A stretch of DNA of 64,000 nt from Roseobacter litoralis Och 149 (lineage in GTDB: Bacteria; Pseudomonadota; Alphaproteobacteria; Rhodobacterales; Rhodobacteraceae). Position numbers and translations under genes: made by a program. The stretch spans positions 1,798,001 through 1,862,000 of the forward strand of contig NC_015730.1 in assembly GCF_000154785.2 (NCBI RefSeq). Reading direction: 5' to 3'. This document shows positions 51,611 through 61,479 of this stretch, one piece after another. Numbering within the stretch: the stretch's first letter is position 1; every line of letters starts with the position of its first letter. Under the pieces are notes generated by a model. The model did not search any database, was not told where the DNA came from, and saw only the letters and a list, made by a program, of their open reading frames with translations.

Positions 51611-52174
51611 TTATTGTCCGCTGTCCGCTGCAAAACGCCACGCGCCCGGCACCAGATCATTGAGCGCCCAATCGCCGACCCGCATCCGGATCAGACGCAG
51701 GCAAGGCAACCCCACATGTGCGGTCATCCGCCGGACCTGCCGGTTACGTCCTTCGGATATTGAAATCTGCAGCCAGCTGTCGGGGACGGTTTTGCGATAG
51801 CGCACGGGGGGCGTGCGCTCCCAAAGGTTTTCTGGTGGACAAGCAAGGGTGGCTTTCGCTGGTTTTGTCATGCCATCCTTGAGACGGACGCCCGCGCGCA
51901 ACACCTCAAGCTGCTGTGGTTCCGGCGTGCCTTCAACCTGAACCAGATAGGTCTTTGCCATCTTGTGTTTTGGGTTGCTGATGCGCGCCTGAAGCTTGCC
52001 GTCATCGGTCAGCACCATTAACCCTTCACTGTCGCGATCCAACCGCCCGGCGGGATAAAACCCGGGTTGATCTATATAGGCGGACAACGTCGGGCGCGGT
52101 GATCCTTCGCTGCCCTTGTCGGTAAATTGTGACAGAACCCCGTAGGGTTTGTTAAACAGAATGACGCGGGCCAT
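51611..52174 (-). CDS. rluE: ribosomal large subunit pseudouridine synthase (RluE/RsuA type)
   Basis: 187-aa RsuA-family pseudouridine synthase without the S4 domain, the RluE size. The catalytic Asp is in PAGRLDRDSEGLMVLTDDG, with MAKTYLVQVEG and the C-terminal GRNRQVRRMTAHVGLPCLRL. The substrate by similarity is 23S rRNA, close to position 2457. The stop touches that of hflX with no gap, and the start is immediately next to the stop of the penicillin acylase gene, so the two minus-strand genes are likely co-transcribed. Confidence 0.92.
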   Translation of the reverse strand: MARVILFNKPYGVLSQFTDKGSEGSPRPTLSAYIDQPGFYPAGRLDRDSEGLMVLTDDGKLQARISNPKHKMAKTYLVQVEGTPEPQQLEVLRAGVRLKDGMTKPAKATLACPPENLWERTPPVRYRKTVPDSWLQISISEGRNRQVRRMTAHVGLPCLRLIRMRVGDWALNDLVPGAWRFAADSGQ

Positions 52175-54640
52175 TTACGGGGCTGGCCGCAGCGTCGTGA
52201 CCCCAACAGCGCCCGCCCGTGCCAGATCTTCGTCCAGCGACATCGGGATATATTCGCCACGCCGCCAAAGCTGTGCCAGATCATCGTAGTGACGGGATAA
52301 AAAATGCCCCGATTGCCCGGTTGATGTGACAAACACCGAACTGTCCGGGTCGGCGAAGTCATAGACACCGCGATAGCCCGCACCATGTACGTTGGCGAAG
52401 GGGTTTTCGCCCCGCCCGCGGGTCAAACCCCGCTGCAGCGTACTGTCGCCTCCGTTGGTCGACTGGCGGATGTTCACAAAGTAGCGCAACAAGGGCACGT
52501 CGCCCAGAACAGGGTGGTCATGCGTGGCCTGATGCGCATCACCCCAACGCAGGGATTCAAGGGCTGAGCCCCAGTTCTCTTCGATCCAGATCAGCGCGTC
52601 ATCAAGCGCCAGCCGCGCCATATCTGCACAGGTCTCAATGGGTTGGGATTGGATGACGTCGCACCAGACAGATGCGCCGTCCACATCACGGAACGCCCGT
52701 TCAATGAACAAAGGTTCAACATGGGTCAATTCGGCCGCAAGGGGCCCCAATTCGTCCTGAACCATGCGCAACTGCAGACTGCGGACCCATGCGGAATAAA
52801 TCAGCGGTTCCGGCATATGTTCGTTCATTTCGCCGGACCATTCCGCGAGCAGGGACAGCGCGCGTTGACGGCGCCTGAGCGGCGTGCCGTCTTCTGCTGC
52901 TTCGCCGGTAAACCAAAGCTCCGTGCCGATCAGGGCGAGCAATGTGCGCGCTGAGGTGCTGACCGCGTCAAGTTGCGCCTCGATGAAGCTGTCTCTGGTA
53001 TGCACTTCACGCGCCTGCATCAGCTTTTCCCAGCGCTTCACACGTTGCGTGTCGCCCCAGTCAAAAGAGACGTGGTTGGGAAAAGGGCGCTCAACCACCT
53101 TGTTGTTGGTGTTGCCCAGAATGCCGCCCGCAGGGGCAATGAATTCGGGGTTGGAGGCATAGGGAAAGACCCCCTGCCAGCGGTTTTCCTCTTTCCAGCC
53201 ATAGCTGGGCAGGCGGCCTTGCGTCTCGTGTCGAGCGTCCCTGCGCGGCATGGCTCCGATCATCTTCATTCCGATGGTCTCACTGTCCACCAACATCAGG
53301 TTCTGCGCAGGGGCGACGTAGTCTTCCATCACGGAAAAGCCCTCTTGCACCGATTGTGCCTCCATCAGGCGCAGGGCGGCCATCATGGAAGTGTCATTCG
53401 GGCTCAGTAGCGTCCAGCCCAGCGAAACCGCATGACCGGGCTGCATCACATTGGCCAGATTATACAGCGTGCCGGGCAAGACCGGGCCATTGTCGGTCCA
53501 GTGCATGGTGATGGTGATCGGAGTTTCGTCTTTGATGTTGATGATCGACTTGCGGGTTTTCAGCTTTTCAAAGCCCGAGGGCGTGCGGTATTCGTCTTTA
53601 TTCACCGGGTGAAGCTCTTCGAGGTAGAGATCCTGATCGTCCATACCCGCGGAAGTCAGCCCCCAGCCCAATTTGTCGCTGCGCCCGGTCAGAACAATCG
53701 GCATGCCCGGAATGGTCCCGCCAATCACGCCGCCTGATTGCAGTTCAAGCCGCGCAAGATACCAGATACCGGGGGCCGAAAAGCCAAGATGCGGATCATT
53801 GGCCAACAGCGTACCACCGGAGGCAGACCGCGAGGGGGCCGCCGCCCAGACATTTGACGCGCCCGCCATTTCAGCCGGGGCGAAAGGCGACAAGGGATGT
53901 GTGTGAATGTCGGAACTGTCAGCGTATTGCACAGGCGCGCCAAGCAGATGTGCATATTCCGGCAAGGCAGCGGTCCCTGTGCCGGGCGCGTCCGGCAGAA
54001 TGTCGATGATGCGTTCGGGGTCGGGCAGGGCCTTGATCATCCGCGCCCGCAAAACTTCGGTATCCAACTGTCGCGCAAGGCGCACGCCCATCAGCTTGAT
54101 GATGGCCATGGAATCTGCCGGACGCCACGGCGCGATCGGGGCATTGAACAGGAACATTTCCGGCGCGCCCCGGCCCAAGGCCTCATTGTTGACCTGATCC
54201 AGCCGGGCATTCACACCCGTCGCATAGGCGCGCAAAATGCGCATCGTCTTTTCGTCCTGTACCTCAAGGGAGGCCACAGCCAGCGGATATATATCCAGAC
54301 GGCGCATGATATTATCGATATCAACGGTTTCTCTGCCAAAGACTTCTGACAGACGCCCCTGTGCGGTGCGCCGCATCAGCGTCATTTGCCACAGGCGGTC
54401 CTGCGCGTGCGCGTACCCAAGGGCATAGAACACGTCTTCGTCATTGCTGCCAAAGATATGTGGCACGTTGGCATTGTCGCGCACGATCTCGACCGGGGCG
54501 GAAAGATAGGGCACCTGCAGCACATCATCATAATCGGGCAGGGAACGCGTGCCGAGGTAATACATCATCACAATGGCCAGCACGATAAGCGCAACCAGCG
54601 TGCCCGCGATCCGCAATAGCCATGTAAAGACCTGTGCCAT
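52175..54640 (-). CDS. penicillin acylase family N-terminal nucleophile hydrolase
   Basis: 821-aa precursor. The start at 54640 (MAQVFTWLLRIAGTLVALIV) gives an N-terminal signal or anchor helix; the longer start at 54754 runs into the divergent gene. The alpha-chain region contains VPHIFGSNDEDVFYALGYAH AQDRLWQM-type sequence, and the self-cleaving Ser is Ser262 in AGASNVWAA, followed by GGTLLANDPHLGFSAPGIWY and PIVLTGRSDKLGWGLTSAG. The enzyme is probably periplasmic and cleaves acyl amides, possibly acyl-homoserine lactones or beta-lactams; the substrate cannot be told. Confidence 0.92.
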   Translation of the reverse strand: MAQVFTWLLRIAGTLVALIVLAIVMMYYLGTRSLPDYDDVLQVPYLSAPVEIVRDNANVPHIFGSNDEDVFYALGYAHAQDRLWQMTLMRRTAQGRLSEVFGRETVDIDNIMRRLDIYPLAVASLEVQDEKTMRILRAYATGVNARLDQVNNEALGRGAPEMFLFNAPIAPWRPADSMAIIKLMGVRLARQLDTEVLRARMIKALPDPERIIDILPDAPGTGTAALPEYAHLLGAPVQYADSSDIHTHPLSPFAPAEMAGASNVWAAAPSRSASGGTLLANDPHLGFSAPGIWYLARLELQSGGVIGGTIPGMPIVLTGRSDKLGWGLTSAGMDDQDLYLEELHPVNKDEYRTPSGFEKLKTRKSIINIKDETPITITMHWTDNGPVLPGTLYNLANVMQPGHAVSLGWTLLSPNDTSMMAALRLMEAQSVQEGFSVMEDYVAPAQNLMLVDSETIGMKMIGAMPRRDARHETQGRLPSYGWKEENRWQGVFPYASNPEFIAPAGGILGNTNNKVVERPFPNHVSFDWGDTQRVKRWEKLMQAREVHTRDSFIEAQLDAVSTSARTLLALIGTELWFTGEAAEDGTPLRRRQRALSLLAEWSGEMNEHMPEPLIYSAWVRSLQLRMVQDELGPLAAELTHVEPLFIERAFRDVDGASVWCDVIQSQPIETCADMARLALDDALIWIEENWGSALESLRWGDAHQATHDHPVLGDVPLLRYFVNIRQSTNGGDSTLQRGLTRGRGENPFANVHGAGYRGVYDFADPDSSVFVTSTGQSGHFLSRHYDDLAQLWRRGEYIPMSLDEDLARAGAVGVTTLRPAP

Positions 54641-54738
54641 GACGCCCTCGTGTCGAAATGGTTCGAATGAATTGACCCTAGACCTCTGACTGTTAGGTAG
54701 GAGGGCAAGGTAACGCAACACCCAAAAGGGGGCTTCAA

Positions 54739-55611
54739 ATGGCCAAACTGGCATTTCTTGGACTGGGCGTCATGGGCGCGCCGATGGCAGGGCATCTGCA
54801 AAAGGCAGGGCACGATGTGACGGTCTATAACAGGACTGCTGCAAAGGCCGACGCCTGGGTCGCGGCACATGGGGGGGTGATGGCACCCACACCGGCCAAA
54901 GCAGCGGCGGGAGCGGATTTCGTAATGGCCTGTGTGGGCAATGATGATGATTTGCGCGCGGTCTGTCTTGGTGAGGATGGCGCATTTGCGAGCATGGCCG
55001 CCGGCGCGGTCTTTGTGGATCACACGACAGTCTCGGCTGCCGTCACGCGCGCGCTTTACGACGTCGCCAACGCGGCCCAGATCAGCTTTGTGGATGCGCC
55101 CATTTCAGGCGGGCAGGCCGGTGCGGAAAACGCGGTTCTGTCCATCATGTGCGGCGGTGATCAGGGGGCCTATGATCGAGTGCTTCCCATTATGGAGATT
55201 TATTCGAAAATCTGTCGTCGGATCGGCGACAGCGGTGCGGGTCAGATGACCAAGATGTGCAATCAGATTGCGATTGCAGGATTGGTTCAGGGCCTGTCGG
55301 AAGCGCTGCATTTTGCGGATAAGGCGGGACTGGATGGACGGGCCGTCGTTGAGGTCATCAGTCAGGGTGCGGCTGGCAGCTGGCAGATGTCAAACCGCTA
55401 TGAAACCATGCTGGACGATCATTTTGACCATGGCTTTGCCACGGATTGGATGCGCAAGGATCTGGGCATATGTCTGGATACGGCAGATGAAACAGGCGCC
55501 AGTCTGCCGGTCACGGCGCTGGTCGATCAGTTCTATAAGGACGTTCAGAAAATGGGCGGCGGACGTTGGGACACATCGAGCCTGTTCAAACGCTTGCAGG
55601 CTTTGGGTTAA
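54739..55611 (+). CDS. NAD-dependent beta-hydroxyacid dehydrogenase (3-hydroxyisobutyrate dehydrogenase family)
   Basis: 290-aa dehydrogenase. The Rossmann start MAKLAFLGLGVMGAPMAGHL, the substrate motif FVDAPISGGQAGAENAVLSI and the catalytic Lys region GAGQMTKMCNQIAIAGLVQG are typical, as is the C-terminal ATDWMRKDLGICLDTADETG. The family includes 3-hydroxyisobutyrate, tartronate-semialdehyde and glyoxylate/succinic-semialdehyde reductases; the exact substrate is not clear. It is divergent from the penicillin acylase and followed by a strong terminator. Confidence 0.9.
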   Translation: MAKLAFLGLGVMGAPMAGHLQKAGHDVTVYNRTAAKADAWVAAHGGVMAPTPAKAAAGADFVMACVGNDDDLRAVCLGEDGAFASMAAGAVFVDHTTVSAAVTRALYDVANAAQISFVDAPISGGQAGAENAVLSIMCGGDQGAYDRVLPIMEIYSKICRRIGDSGAGQMTKMCNQIAIAGLVQGLSEALHFADKAGLDGRAVVEVISQGAAGSWQMSNRYETMLDDHFDHGFATDWMRKDLGICLDTADETGASLPVTALVDQFYKDVQKMGGGRWDTSSLFKRLQALG

Positions 55612-55616
55612 TCGAC

Positions 55617-55651
55617 ATTCAGGGCGCGTCGTGGCGCGCCCTGAATTTTTT
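55617..55651 (+). terminator. rho-independent terminator after the dehydrogenase gene
   Basis: A perfect 12-base-pair stem (ATTCAGGGCGCG at 55617-55628 pairing with CGCGCCCTGAAT at 55635-55646) with a 6-base loop is followed by a T-run. It lies 5 bases after the stop of the rightward dehydrogenase gene and before the stop of the convergent SYLF gene. Confidence 0.9.
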
Positions 55652-55657
55652 CGGGTA

Positions 55658-56224
55658 TCAGGGAATAATGCGGCTGTATTTGTTACCCGCCAGTGACGCC
55701 CCTGCAAACAGCCCCGCACGTCCAAAGACAGCGGCAAGTACGGGCGTTAAAGCGGTCGTGGAATTTGCACTTGCCCCTTCACCGATATCGGAGATGACGT
55801 ATTCAATATCGCCGCCAACCGCCCATCCGGATGATTTTCGAAACCTGTTCAGCGCTTCGTCTGTCATGAAAAACAGAACATGCGCATATTGCTGGGCACC
55901 GATCTGAAACCCGCCAGATATTTCTGACAGCGAATAATAGTCAACAGAAACGCCGTCGATCCTGAGGGCCCCTTGTCCATACGCGCCACCAAAGCCAAAA
56001 CCCGCTTCCGTGACCAGCGGCATCACGAGCATGCCATTAGCCTTATCCGCCAGATCGCGCGTGTGCGGATAGAGACGGTACATTTCCTCCAAAGTCGCCT
56101 CGGTGCGAGCGTCAAGGAGTGCTGCGTTATTGCTGCCAACGCCGTTTCCGCAAGCAGCGGTCACGCCAAGACCGGCCATTGCGCCGAGGGTAAACACCCG
56201 ACGTGAAATCTGTGAGTTTTCCAT
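55658..56224 (-). CDS. SYLF-domain (Ysc84-like) lipid-binding lipoprotein
   Basis: 188-aa protein; the start at 56224 (MENSQISRRVFTLGAMAGLG) gives a twin-arginine-like SRRVF signal followed by a lipobox-like TAACG, so it is probably exported and lipidated. The mature part has the SYLF pattern: DKANGMLVMPLVTEAGFGFG, GAYGQGALRIDG, GFQIGAQQYAHVLFFMTDEA and the end AGASLAGNKYSRI. SYLF domains bind phosphoinositides in eukaryotes; the bacterial role is unknown. Tail to tail with the dehydrogenase gene. Confidence 0.87.
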   Translation of the reverse strand: MENSQISRRVFTLGAMAGLGVTAACGNGVGSNNAALLDARTEATLEEMYRLYPHTRDLADKANGMLVMPLVTEAGFGFGGAYGQGALRIDGVSVDYYSLSEISGGFQIGAQQYAHVLFFMTDEALNRFRKSSGWAVGGDIEYVISDIGEGASANSTTALTPVLAAVFGRAGLFAGASLAGNKYSRIIP

Positions 56225-56334
56225 AATATTGCCTGTATTTGTTTGCTCTGCTGCCGGTTTGCCCGGCTTATGCGCGACATTACGCGCATTGCAGACCAAA
56301 GTCACGCGCAAGCCGTGCTTTCAGCGGCAATTCG

Positions 56335-57333
56335 CTATGGGTTCAGGATGCGGGCCGCTGCGGGGGCAAAATAGGTCAGAATGCCATCACAGCCCGCGCG
56401 TTTGAACGCCATCAGGCTTTCCATCATGACCTTGTCCCCGTCAATCCAGCCGTTCGCAGCCGCGCCTTGGATCATCGCGTATTCGCCCGACACCTGATAG
56501 GCATAAGTCGGTGCGCCAAAGGCATCTTTGACCCGGCGGCAGATATCCAGATAGGGCATCCCGGGTTTAACCATGACCATATCCGCGCCCTCACGCAGAT
56601 CGCGTTCAATCAGACGCAGGGCTTCATCGGAATTGCCGGGGTCCATCTGGTAGGTCTTTTTATCACCCGTCAAAGCACCCGAAGCACCCACCGCATCGCG
56701 GAAGGGTCCGTAAAAGGCGGAGGCATATTTCGCCGCATAGCTCAGGATCATGACCCGCTGATGCCCTGCGGCCTCAAGACCTTCGCGCATGGCCCCGATC
56801 CGCCCATCCATCATATCCGACGGGCCAATGATATCCGCGCCAGCGTCAGCCTGCGCCAGCGTCATCTTGACCAGCGCTTCAACGGTGCGGTCGTTGACGA
56901 TTTCACCGTTTTCGACAAAACCATCATGCCCATTGATGTTATAGGTATCCAGCGCCACGTCCGTCATTACCGCAATATCCGGCACCGCCTGTTTGATGGC
57001 GCGGATGGCGCGGTTGGTGTTATTATCCGGGTCCCACGCCCTCGCGCAATCCTCTGTGCGCTCTTCGAGGCCCGTGTAGGGAAAGATGCAAATTGCGGGG
57101 ATGCCCAGATCAGCCGCCTCGCGCGCGGCCTCCACCAGCTGATCGACGGAGCGACGATACACGCCGGGCATCGACGGGATTGGTTCCTTCACCCCTTCAC
57201 CGGAGCGCACGAATACAGGCCAGATAAAATCATCCACCGTGAGCGTATTTTGCCGCGTCAGGGCGCGGACGGCCGGGCTTTGGCGCAGGCGGCGCAGACG
57301 GGTGGCGGGAAAGGGGGCTTGTGTCGGGCGCAT
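56335..57333 (-). CDS. hemB: delta-aminolevulinic acid dehydratase (porphobilinogen synthase)
   Basis: 332-aa tetrapyrrole synthesis enzyme joining two aminolevulinates. The start at 57333 (MRPTQAPFPATRLRRLRQSP) fits the family. The two Schiff-base lysines lie in LSYAAKYASAFYGPFRDA and MVMVKPGMPYLDI. At the zinc-site position the sequence reads DVALDTYNINGHDGF, with Asp/Ala in place of the three cysteines, so this is a zinc-free (Mg-type) enzyme as in Rhodobacter and Pseudomonas. Complete. Confidence 0.96.
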   Translation of the reverse strand: MRPTQAPFPATRLRRLRQSPAVRALTRQNTLTVDDFIWPVFVRSGEGVKEPIPSMPGVYRRSVDQLVEAAREAADLGIPAICIFPYTGLEERTEDCARAWDPDNNTNRAIRAIKQAVPDIAVMTDVALDTYNINGHDGFVENGEIVNDRTVEALVKMTLAQADAGADIIGPSDMMDGRIGAMREGLEAAGHQRVMILSYAAKYASAFYGPFRDAVGASGALTGDKKTYQMDPGNSDEALRLIERDLREGADMVMVKPGMPYLDICRRVKDAFGAPTYAYQVSGEYAMIQGAAANGWIDGDKVMMESLMAFKRAGCDGILTYFAPAAARILNP

Positions 57334-57453
57334 CGTGAATGTCCATTTTATATTACACATCCTGATTGCCACGTATTTTTCCCCAAGCCAAGGCTAGGAA
57401 TTGCCACATTGCCCCGCTAAGAGTGCCGAAAGACAAAAAGAAAAGCACGTCTC

Positions 57454-57981
57454 GTGGACCTATACAGCAGCATCTTTGAATTGATTGACATGCGCTCCTT
57501 CTCGAACCTCTGGTTCTGGATCGCCTTGGCCGTGCTTTGGTCCACCGCGAGCCATTGGGTGCTTGGCGTGCCCTACGATATGGTCTTGCGGGCCGGGCGC
57601 TACGGGGGGCAGGCGGAACAGGATCTGGAAGATCTTGTGCGCATCAACACGAACCGATTGCTGTTTATCTCGACGGTTTCGGGGTTGTGGATGCTGGGAC
57701 TGGGATGTTTTATTCTGACTGCGCTGTTATTGAGCGGCTTTCTCTATGGGCTTGAGATCGCGCAGGCGCTGTTTCTGCTGGGTTTTCCCTTGTCGATCGT
57801 GGGCTTGCTCTCTTTATCCACGGCCCGGCTGATACATGACGAAGAGGCCAGCGGAGCGCTGTTGCGCAAGCGGCTGTCGCGTCATCGGCTCTATGTTCAG
57901 ATGATCGGTGTCGTGTCGATCTTTGTCACAGCGCTTTGGGGAATGTATCAAAACCTGTCGATTGGCCCTTTGGGCGGTTGA
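57454..57981 (+). CDS. conserved membrane protein of unknown function
   Basis: 175-aa protein with about four hydrophobic segments: FSNLWFWIALAVLWSTASHW, LLFISTVSGLWMLGLGCFIL, LEIAQALFLLGFPLSIVGLL and the last near VQMIGVVSIFVTALWGMYQ. A conserved-looking charged loop, DDxEDLVRINTNRLL-like, lies between the first and second. It starts at GTG 57454 or ATG 57490. It sits 33 bases before mfd in the same direction, so they may be co-transcribed. Some relatives carry the label SufBCD component in databases, from memory, but nothing in the sequence supports that role. Confidence 0.75.
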   Translation: MDLYSSIFELIDMRSFSNLWFWIALAVLWSTASHWVLGVPYDMVLRAGRYGGQAEQDLEDLVRINTNRLLFISTVSGLWMLGLGCFILTALLLSGFLYGLEIAQALFLLGFPLSIVGLLSLSTARLIHDEEASGALLRKRLSRHRLYVQMIGVVSIFVTALWGMYQNLSIGPLGG

Positions 57982-58014
57982 CACTCAGGCGCTAAGACAC
58001 AATTGAAGCAGCCC

Positions 58015-61000
58015 ATGACTGCGCAAACGCATATTACCATATCAGGCGTGCCGGAAGGCTATGACGCCCGCGTCCTTCTCGACGAGGTTGAAAAGCACAG
58101 CGCGCCGCTGATGCATATCGCACGCGATGACAAACGGCTTGCTGCGTTGCAGGCTGCGCTACGTTTCATGGCCCCTGATATGCCTGTGGTGGTTTTTCCC
58201 GGATGGGACTGTCTGCCTTATGATCGCATCTCACCCAATGCTGATATCTCCGCACAGCGGATGGCGACGCTCGCGGCATTGATACACGGCATGCCGGAGC
58301 GGTTTATTCTGCTGACCACGCTGAACGCCGCCAGTCAGAAAATCCCCGCGCGCGCCGTGCTCAAGGATGCGGCTTTCAGCGCCAAAGTCGGCAGTCGGAT
58401 TGACGAAAAGGCCTTGCGCAATTTTCTGGTGCGCATGGGCTTTGTGCAAAGCCCGACCGTGACGGAACCCGGTGATTATGCGGTGCGGGGCGGTATCATT
58501 GATATCTTTCCACCCGGGGATATGGGGCCTGTGCGGCTTGATCTTTTTGGTGACACGCTTGATGGCGCGCGGCGTTTTGACAGTGCCACGCAGCGGACCA
58601 CCGAAAAGCTGGACCTTGTTGAGCTTGCGCCGGTCTCCGAGATCATTCTGGATGAGGCTGCCATCACCCGGTTTCGCCAGAACTACCGGATCGAATTTGG
58701 CGCGGCAGGCACCGATGACCCCCTGTATGAAGCCATCAGCGCCGGGCGCAAGCACCAAGGGGCCGAACACTGGTTGCCGTTTTTCCATGACGGGTTGGAA
58801 ACGCTGTTTGATTACTTGCCAGAGGCTTCTGTGTCGCTGGATGATCAGATCACCGCCGTGCGCGAGGCCCGCTGGGACAGCATCGCGGATCAATATGAAA
58901 CGCGCCGCATTGCCATGTCCAATCGTTCCAAGATGGACAGTGTGTACAAGCCTTGTCCACCAGAGGCGCTTTATCTGAACAATGCTGCGTGGGACGCGGA
59001 AGTTGCCGGGCGCCGCGTGCTGCAACTTGCGCCCTTGCCACAGCCAACAGGCTTGAATGTCACGGACGCAGGTGCGCGGATCGGGCGGAACTTCGCACCC
59101 GAACGACAACAGGAAAGCCTGAGCCTGTTCGGGGCTTTAGCCGATCATATTAAAGCAAAAATGGCGGCTGGCCCTGTCCTGATTGCCAGCTATTCTGAAG
59201 GCGCGCGCGAACGGTTGACCGGGTTGATCGAAGATGAAGGTCTGGCCGAAGCCATACCGGTACCCAACGCGGCACGGATCGGCAAACGTGGTCTGTATCT
59301 GGCGGTCTGGGCGCTGGAGCACGGGTTTGAAGCTCCCGGCCTCACCGTCATCTCAGAGCAGGATGTTCTGGGTGATCGGCTGATCCGTAGCACGCGCAAA
59401 AAACGCCGCGCCGAGAATTTCCTGACCGAGACACAATCGCTCAGCCCCGGCGATTTGATCGTGCACGTGGATCACGGCATTGGCCGCTACAGGGGGCTGG
59501 AAGTGATCACGGCAGCAGGGGCCGCGCATGAGTGTATTCTGCTGGAATATGCGGAATCGTCCAAGCTGTATCTGCCTGTCGAAAACATTGAGCTGTTGTC
59601 GAAATACGGCCACGAAGAGGGATTGCTCGACCGTCTGGGCGGCGGGGCGTGGCAGGCCAAAAAGGCCCGCCTCAAAGAGCGCATTCGCGAGATTGCCGAA
59701 AAGCTCATCCGCGTTGCGGCGGAACGTGCATTGCGCAAAGCGCCCGTGTTAGAGCCACCGCCGGGCATGTGGGATGCCTTCAGCGCGCGTTTTCCCTATA
59801 CGGAAACCGATGATCAGTTGCGCGCCATTGAGGATGTGATTGATGACATGACGTCGGGCAATCCGATGGACCGGCTGATCTGCGGCGATGTGGGTTTTGG
59901 CAAGACCGAAGTCGCCATGCGTGCCGCCTTTGTGGCGGCCATGTCCGGGGTTCAGGTTGCCCTGATCGCGCCGACGACCCTGCTGGCGCGCCAGCACTAC
60001 AAGAGCTTTGCCGAGAGGTTCCGCGGCTTTCCGATCAACGTCCGGCAGCTCAGTCGCTTTGTCTCGACCAAGGACGCGAACGCGACGCGCGACGGTATGA
60101 GCCGCGGCACGGTTGATATCGTGATCGGCACCCATGCGCTATTGGCTCAAGGCATTCGGTTTCAAAACCTCGGGCTGCTGGTCATCGACGAGGAACAGCA
60201 TTTCGGCGTGACCCACAAAGAGCGCCTGAAACAACTGCGCACCGACATCCATGTGCTGACGCTGACCGCAACACCGATCCCGCGCACGCTGCAGCTTAGC
60301 CTGACCGGGGTGCGCGACCTCAGCATCATTGGCACACCGCCCGTGGACCGGCTGGCGATCCGGACCTATGTCAGTGAATTTGACACGGTCACCCTGCGCG
60401 AAGCCTTGCTGCGCGAGCACTATCGCGGCGGGCAGTCGTTTTACGTCGTTCCGCGCATCTCTGACCTGCCGGAGATTGAGGCTTTCCTGACCGAACAACT
60501 GCCCGAACTGACCTATGTGGTGGCGCATGGGCAGATGGCGGCGGGTGAGCTTGATGACCGGATGAACGCCTTTTACGACGGTAAATTCGACATTCTGTTG
60601 GCCACCACGATTGTTGAATCCGGTCTGGATATTCCAACCGCCAATACGATGGTTGTGCATAGAGCGGATATGTTTGGTCTTGCGCAGCTTTATCAGATCA
60701 GGGGGCGCGTGGGGCGGTCGAAAACCCGCGCCTATGCCTATCTGACAACGAAACCGCGCGCGCGACTGACTGCGACGGCGGAAAAACGTCTGCGTGTGCT
60801 CTCCAGCCTTGATACGCTGGGGGCGGGGTTCACTTTGGCCAGTCAGGATCTGGATATTCGCGGCGCGGGCAATCTGCTTGGCGAAGAGCAATCGGGCCAG
60901 ATGCGCGATGTGGGCTTTGAACTTTACCAATCCATGCTTGAAGAAGCGATTGCCAAGATCCGGACCGGTGAACTCGAAGGCCTGTCAGAGGCGGACGATC

Positions 61001-61479
61001 AATGGGCTCCGCAGATCAACCTCGGCGTGCCTGTCCTGATCCCAGAGGACTATGTGCCAGATCTGGATGTGCGGCTTGGGCTGTATCGTCGTTTGAGCAG
61101 CCTCACCACCAAGGTTGAACTGGAAGGGTTTGCCGCTGAATTGATCGACCGGTTCGGCAAGCTTCCGCGCGAGGTCAACACGCTGATGCTGGTGGTGCGG
61201 ATCAAGGCAATGTGCAAAAGGGCCGGGATCGCCAAATTGGATGGCGGGCCGAAAGGGGCGACGATCCAGTTCCACAACGATAAATTTGCCTCACCACAAG
61301 GGCTAGTGTCCTTTATCGAGGATCAGCGCGGGATGGCCAAGGTCAAAGACAACAAGATCGTTGTGCGGCGCGACTGGAAAGCGGATGCCGACAAGATCAA
61401 AGGGGCATTTGCCATCGCGCGGGATCTGGCCGAAAAGGTCATCGCCGAGAAAAAGCGCAAAAAGGCGAAGGCCAGCTAG
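58015..61479 (+). CDS. mfd: transcription-repair coupling factor Mfd
   Basis: 1154-aa DNA translocase that removes RNA polymerase stalled at lesions and recruits UvrA. ATG 58015 is taken as start; a TTG at 58003 is possible. The N-terminal UvrB-homology region includes [20 protein letters not shown], the RNA-polymerase-interacting (CarD-like) domain [20 protein letters not shown], the helicase Walker [17 protein letters not shown] (Lys near 630), DEEQ box [14 protein letters not shown], RecG-like [14 protein letters not shown] and [14 protein letters not shown], and the C-terminal TRCF domain. Complete. Confidence 0.97.
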   Translation: MTAQTHITISGVPEGYDARVLLDEVEKHSAPLMHIARDDKRLAALQAALRFMAPDMPVVVFPGWDCLPYDRISPNADISAQRMATLAALIHGMPERFILLTTLNAASQKIPARAVLKDAAFSAKVGSRIDEKALRNFLVRMGFVQSPTVTEPGDYAVRGGIIDIFPPGDMGPVRLDLFGDTLDGARRFDSATQRTTEKLDLVELAPVSEIILDEAAITRFRQNYRIEFGAAGTDDPLYEAISAGRKHQGAEHWLPFFHDGLETLFDYLPEASVSLDDQITAVREARWDSIADQYETRRIAMSNRSKMDSVYKPCPPEALYLNNAAWDAEVAGRRVLQLAPLPQPTGLNVTDAGARIGRNFAPERQQESLSLFGALADHIKAKMAAGPVLIASYSEGARERLTGLIEDEGLAEAIPVPNAARIGKRGLYLAVWALEHGFEAPGLTVISEQDVLGDRLIRSTRKKRRAENFLTETQSLSPGDLIVHVDHGIGRYRGLEVITAAGAAHECILLEYAESSKLYLPVENIELLSKYGHEEGLLDRLGGGAWQAKKARLKERIREIAEKLIRVAAERALRKAPVLEPPPGMWDAFSARFPYTETDDQLRAIEDVIDDMTSGNPMDRLICGDVGFGKTEVAMRAAFVAAMSGVQVALIAPTTLLARQHYKSFAERFRGFPINVRQLSRFVSTKDANATRDGMSRGTVDIVIGTHALLAQGIRFQNLGLLVIDEEQHFGVTHKERLKQLRTDIHVLTLTATPIPRTLQLSLTGVRDLSIIGTPPVDRLAIRTYVSEFDTVTLREALLREHYRGGQSFYVVPRISDLPEIEAFLTEQLPELTYVVAHGQMAAGELDDRMNAFYDGKFDILLATTIVESGLDIPTANTMVVHRADMFGLAQLYQIRGRVGRSKTRAYAYLTTKPRARLTATAEKRLRVLSSLDTLGAGFTLASQDLDIRGAGNLLGEEQSGQMRDVGFELYQSMLEEAIAKIRTGELEGLSEADDQWAPQINLGVPVLIPEDYVPDLDVRLGLYRRLSSLTTKVELEGFAAELIDRFGKLPREVNTLMLVVRIKAMCKRAGIAKLDGGPKGATIQFHNDKFASPQGLVSFIEDQRGMAKVKDNKIVVRRDWKADADKIKGAFAIARDLAEKVIAEKKRKKAKAS

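Noticed and set aside
58231..59109. Long open frame (292 codons) antisense to mfd
   Set aside because: mfd is intact on the other strand and the antisense product has no recognisable motif.
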